A stretch of DNA of 32,333 nt from an uncultured Bacteroidota bacterium (GTDB lineage Bacteria; Bacteroidota; Bacteroidia; Chitinophagales; LD1), in contig CAISWS010000285.1 of NCBI GenBank assembly GCA_903889265.1, forward strand, positions 1 through 32,333, given 5' to 3'. Positions 32,280 to 32,333 of the stretch are shown in pieces. The position numbers were made by a program, and so were the translations under genes. The stretch's first letter is position 1. Each line of letters begins with the position of its first letter. Under the pieces are notes generated by a model. It saw only the letters and a program-made list of their open reading frames with translations, was not told where the DNA came from and made no database searches.

Positions 32280-32333
32280 ATGGAAATACGCATTATCAAC
32301 CAATCAAACAACCCCTTACCGGCTTACGAAACC
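32280..32333 (+). CDS. dut: dUTP diphosphatase (dUTPase), N-terminal fragment cut by the window edge
   Basis: An ATG opens a frame that runs to the end of the window with 18 codons: M-E-I-R-I-I-N-Q-S, then NNPLPAYET. This pattern (strand, then Asn-x-Ser, then Pro-x-Tyr-x-Thr) is the start of trimeric dUTPases in Bacteroidota, which hydrolyse dUTP to dUMP and keep uracil out of DNA. The catalytic motifs lie outside the window, so identity rests on the N terminus alone. It is divergent from gcvH. Confidence 0.72.
   Translation, partial: MEIRIINQSNNPLPAYET

Overview
The window comes from a member of the Bacteroidota. The evidence is two type IX secretion system (T9SS) genes (sprA, porZ), weak Shine-Dalgarno usage, promoter-like boxes of the Bacteroidota type (TTG plus TAnnTTTG), and Bacteroidota-type versions of housekeeping genes (recO, recR, ruvA, gatA, tatA, gcvH, a vanZ-like gene). 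I cannot fix the genus; base composition and gene content suit an environmental Sphingobacteriales/Chitinophagales-like lineage. No rRNA, tRNA, CRISPR array, insertion sequence or prophage was seen. Coding density is high and no gene-free stretch exceeds about 280 bases.

Layout. 1-3.4 kb: an unknown three-helix membrane protein, a class III aminotransferase and a sulfotransferase-fold protein. 3.4-6.2 kb: DNA polymerase I with all three enzymatic domains intact. 6.3-14.6 kb: an envelope-glycan region with four glycosyltransferase-like proteins (two GT2-type, two polytopic GT-C-like) and one polytopic protein of unknown function, interrupted by recR. One GT2 protein carries a C-terminal half that looks like a polyprenyl-phosphate sugar transferase without its catalytic core. 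14.7-26.3 kb, all on the minus strand: gatA further upstream, then ruvA, sprA, porZ, recO, so T9SS translocon and attachment-complex genes sit among recombination-repair genes. 26.4-28.1 kb: gatA and tatA. 28.3-29.0 kb: an antitoxin/PIN-domain toxin pair on the plus strand. 29.0-32.1 kb, minus strand: gcvH, a VanZ-like protein, a secreted TPR protein and a BamE-like small lipoprotein, with a strong inverted-repeat element between the vanZ-like and TPR genes. 32.28 kb to the end: the first 18 codons of a dUTPase gene.

How it fits together. Most of the window serves the cell envelope: protein export (Tat, T9SS), glycan building and small envelope lipoproteins, mixed with DNA replication/repair genes and the glycine cleavage H protein. 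I found no clear new multi-gene system. The points most worth a second look are the glycosyltransferase fused to a degenerate sugar-phosphate transferase, the hairpin element at 31.2 kb, the toxin-antitoxin pair with duplicated promoter/operator-like sequence and a shifted acidic residue in the toxin, the charged coiled-coil stretch in SprA, and a recurrent TAnnTTAG box just before many start codons.
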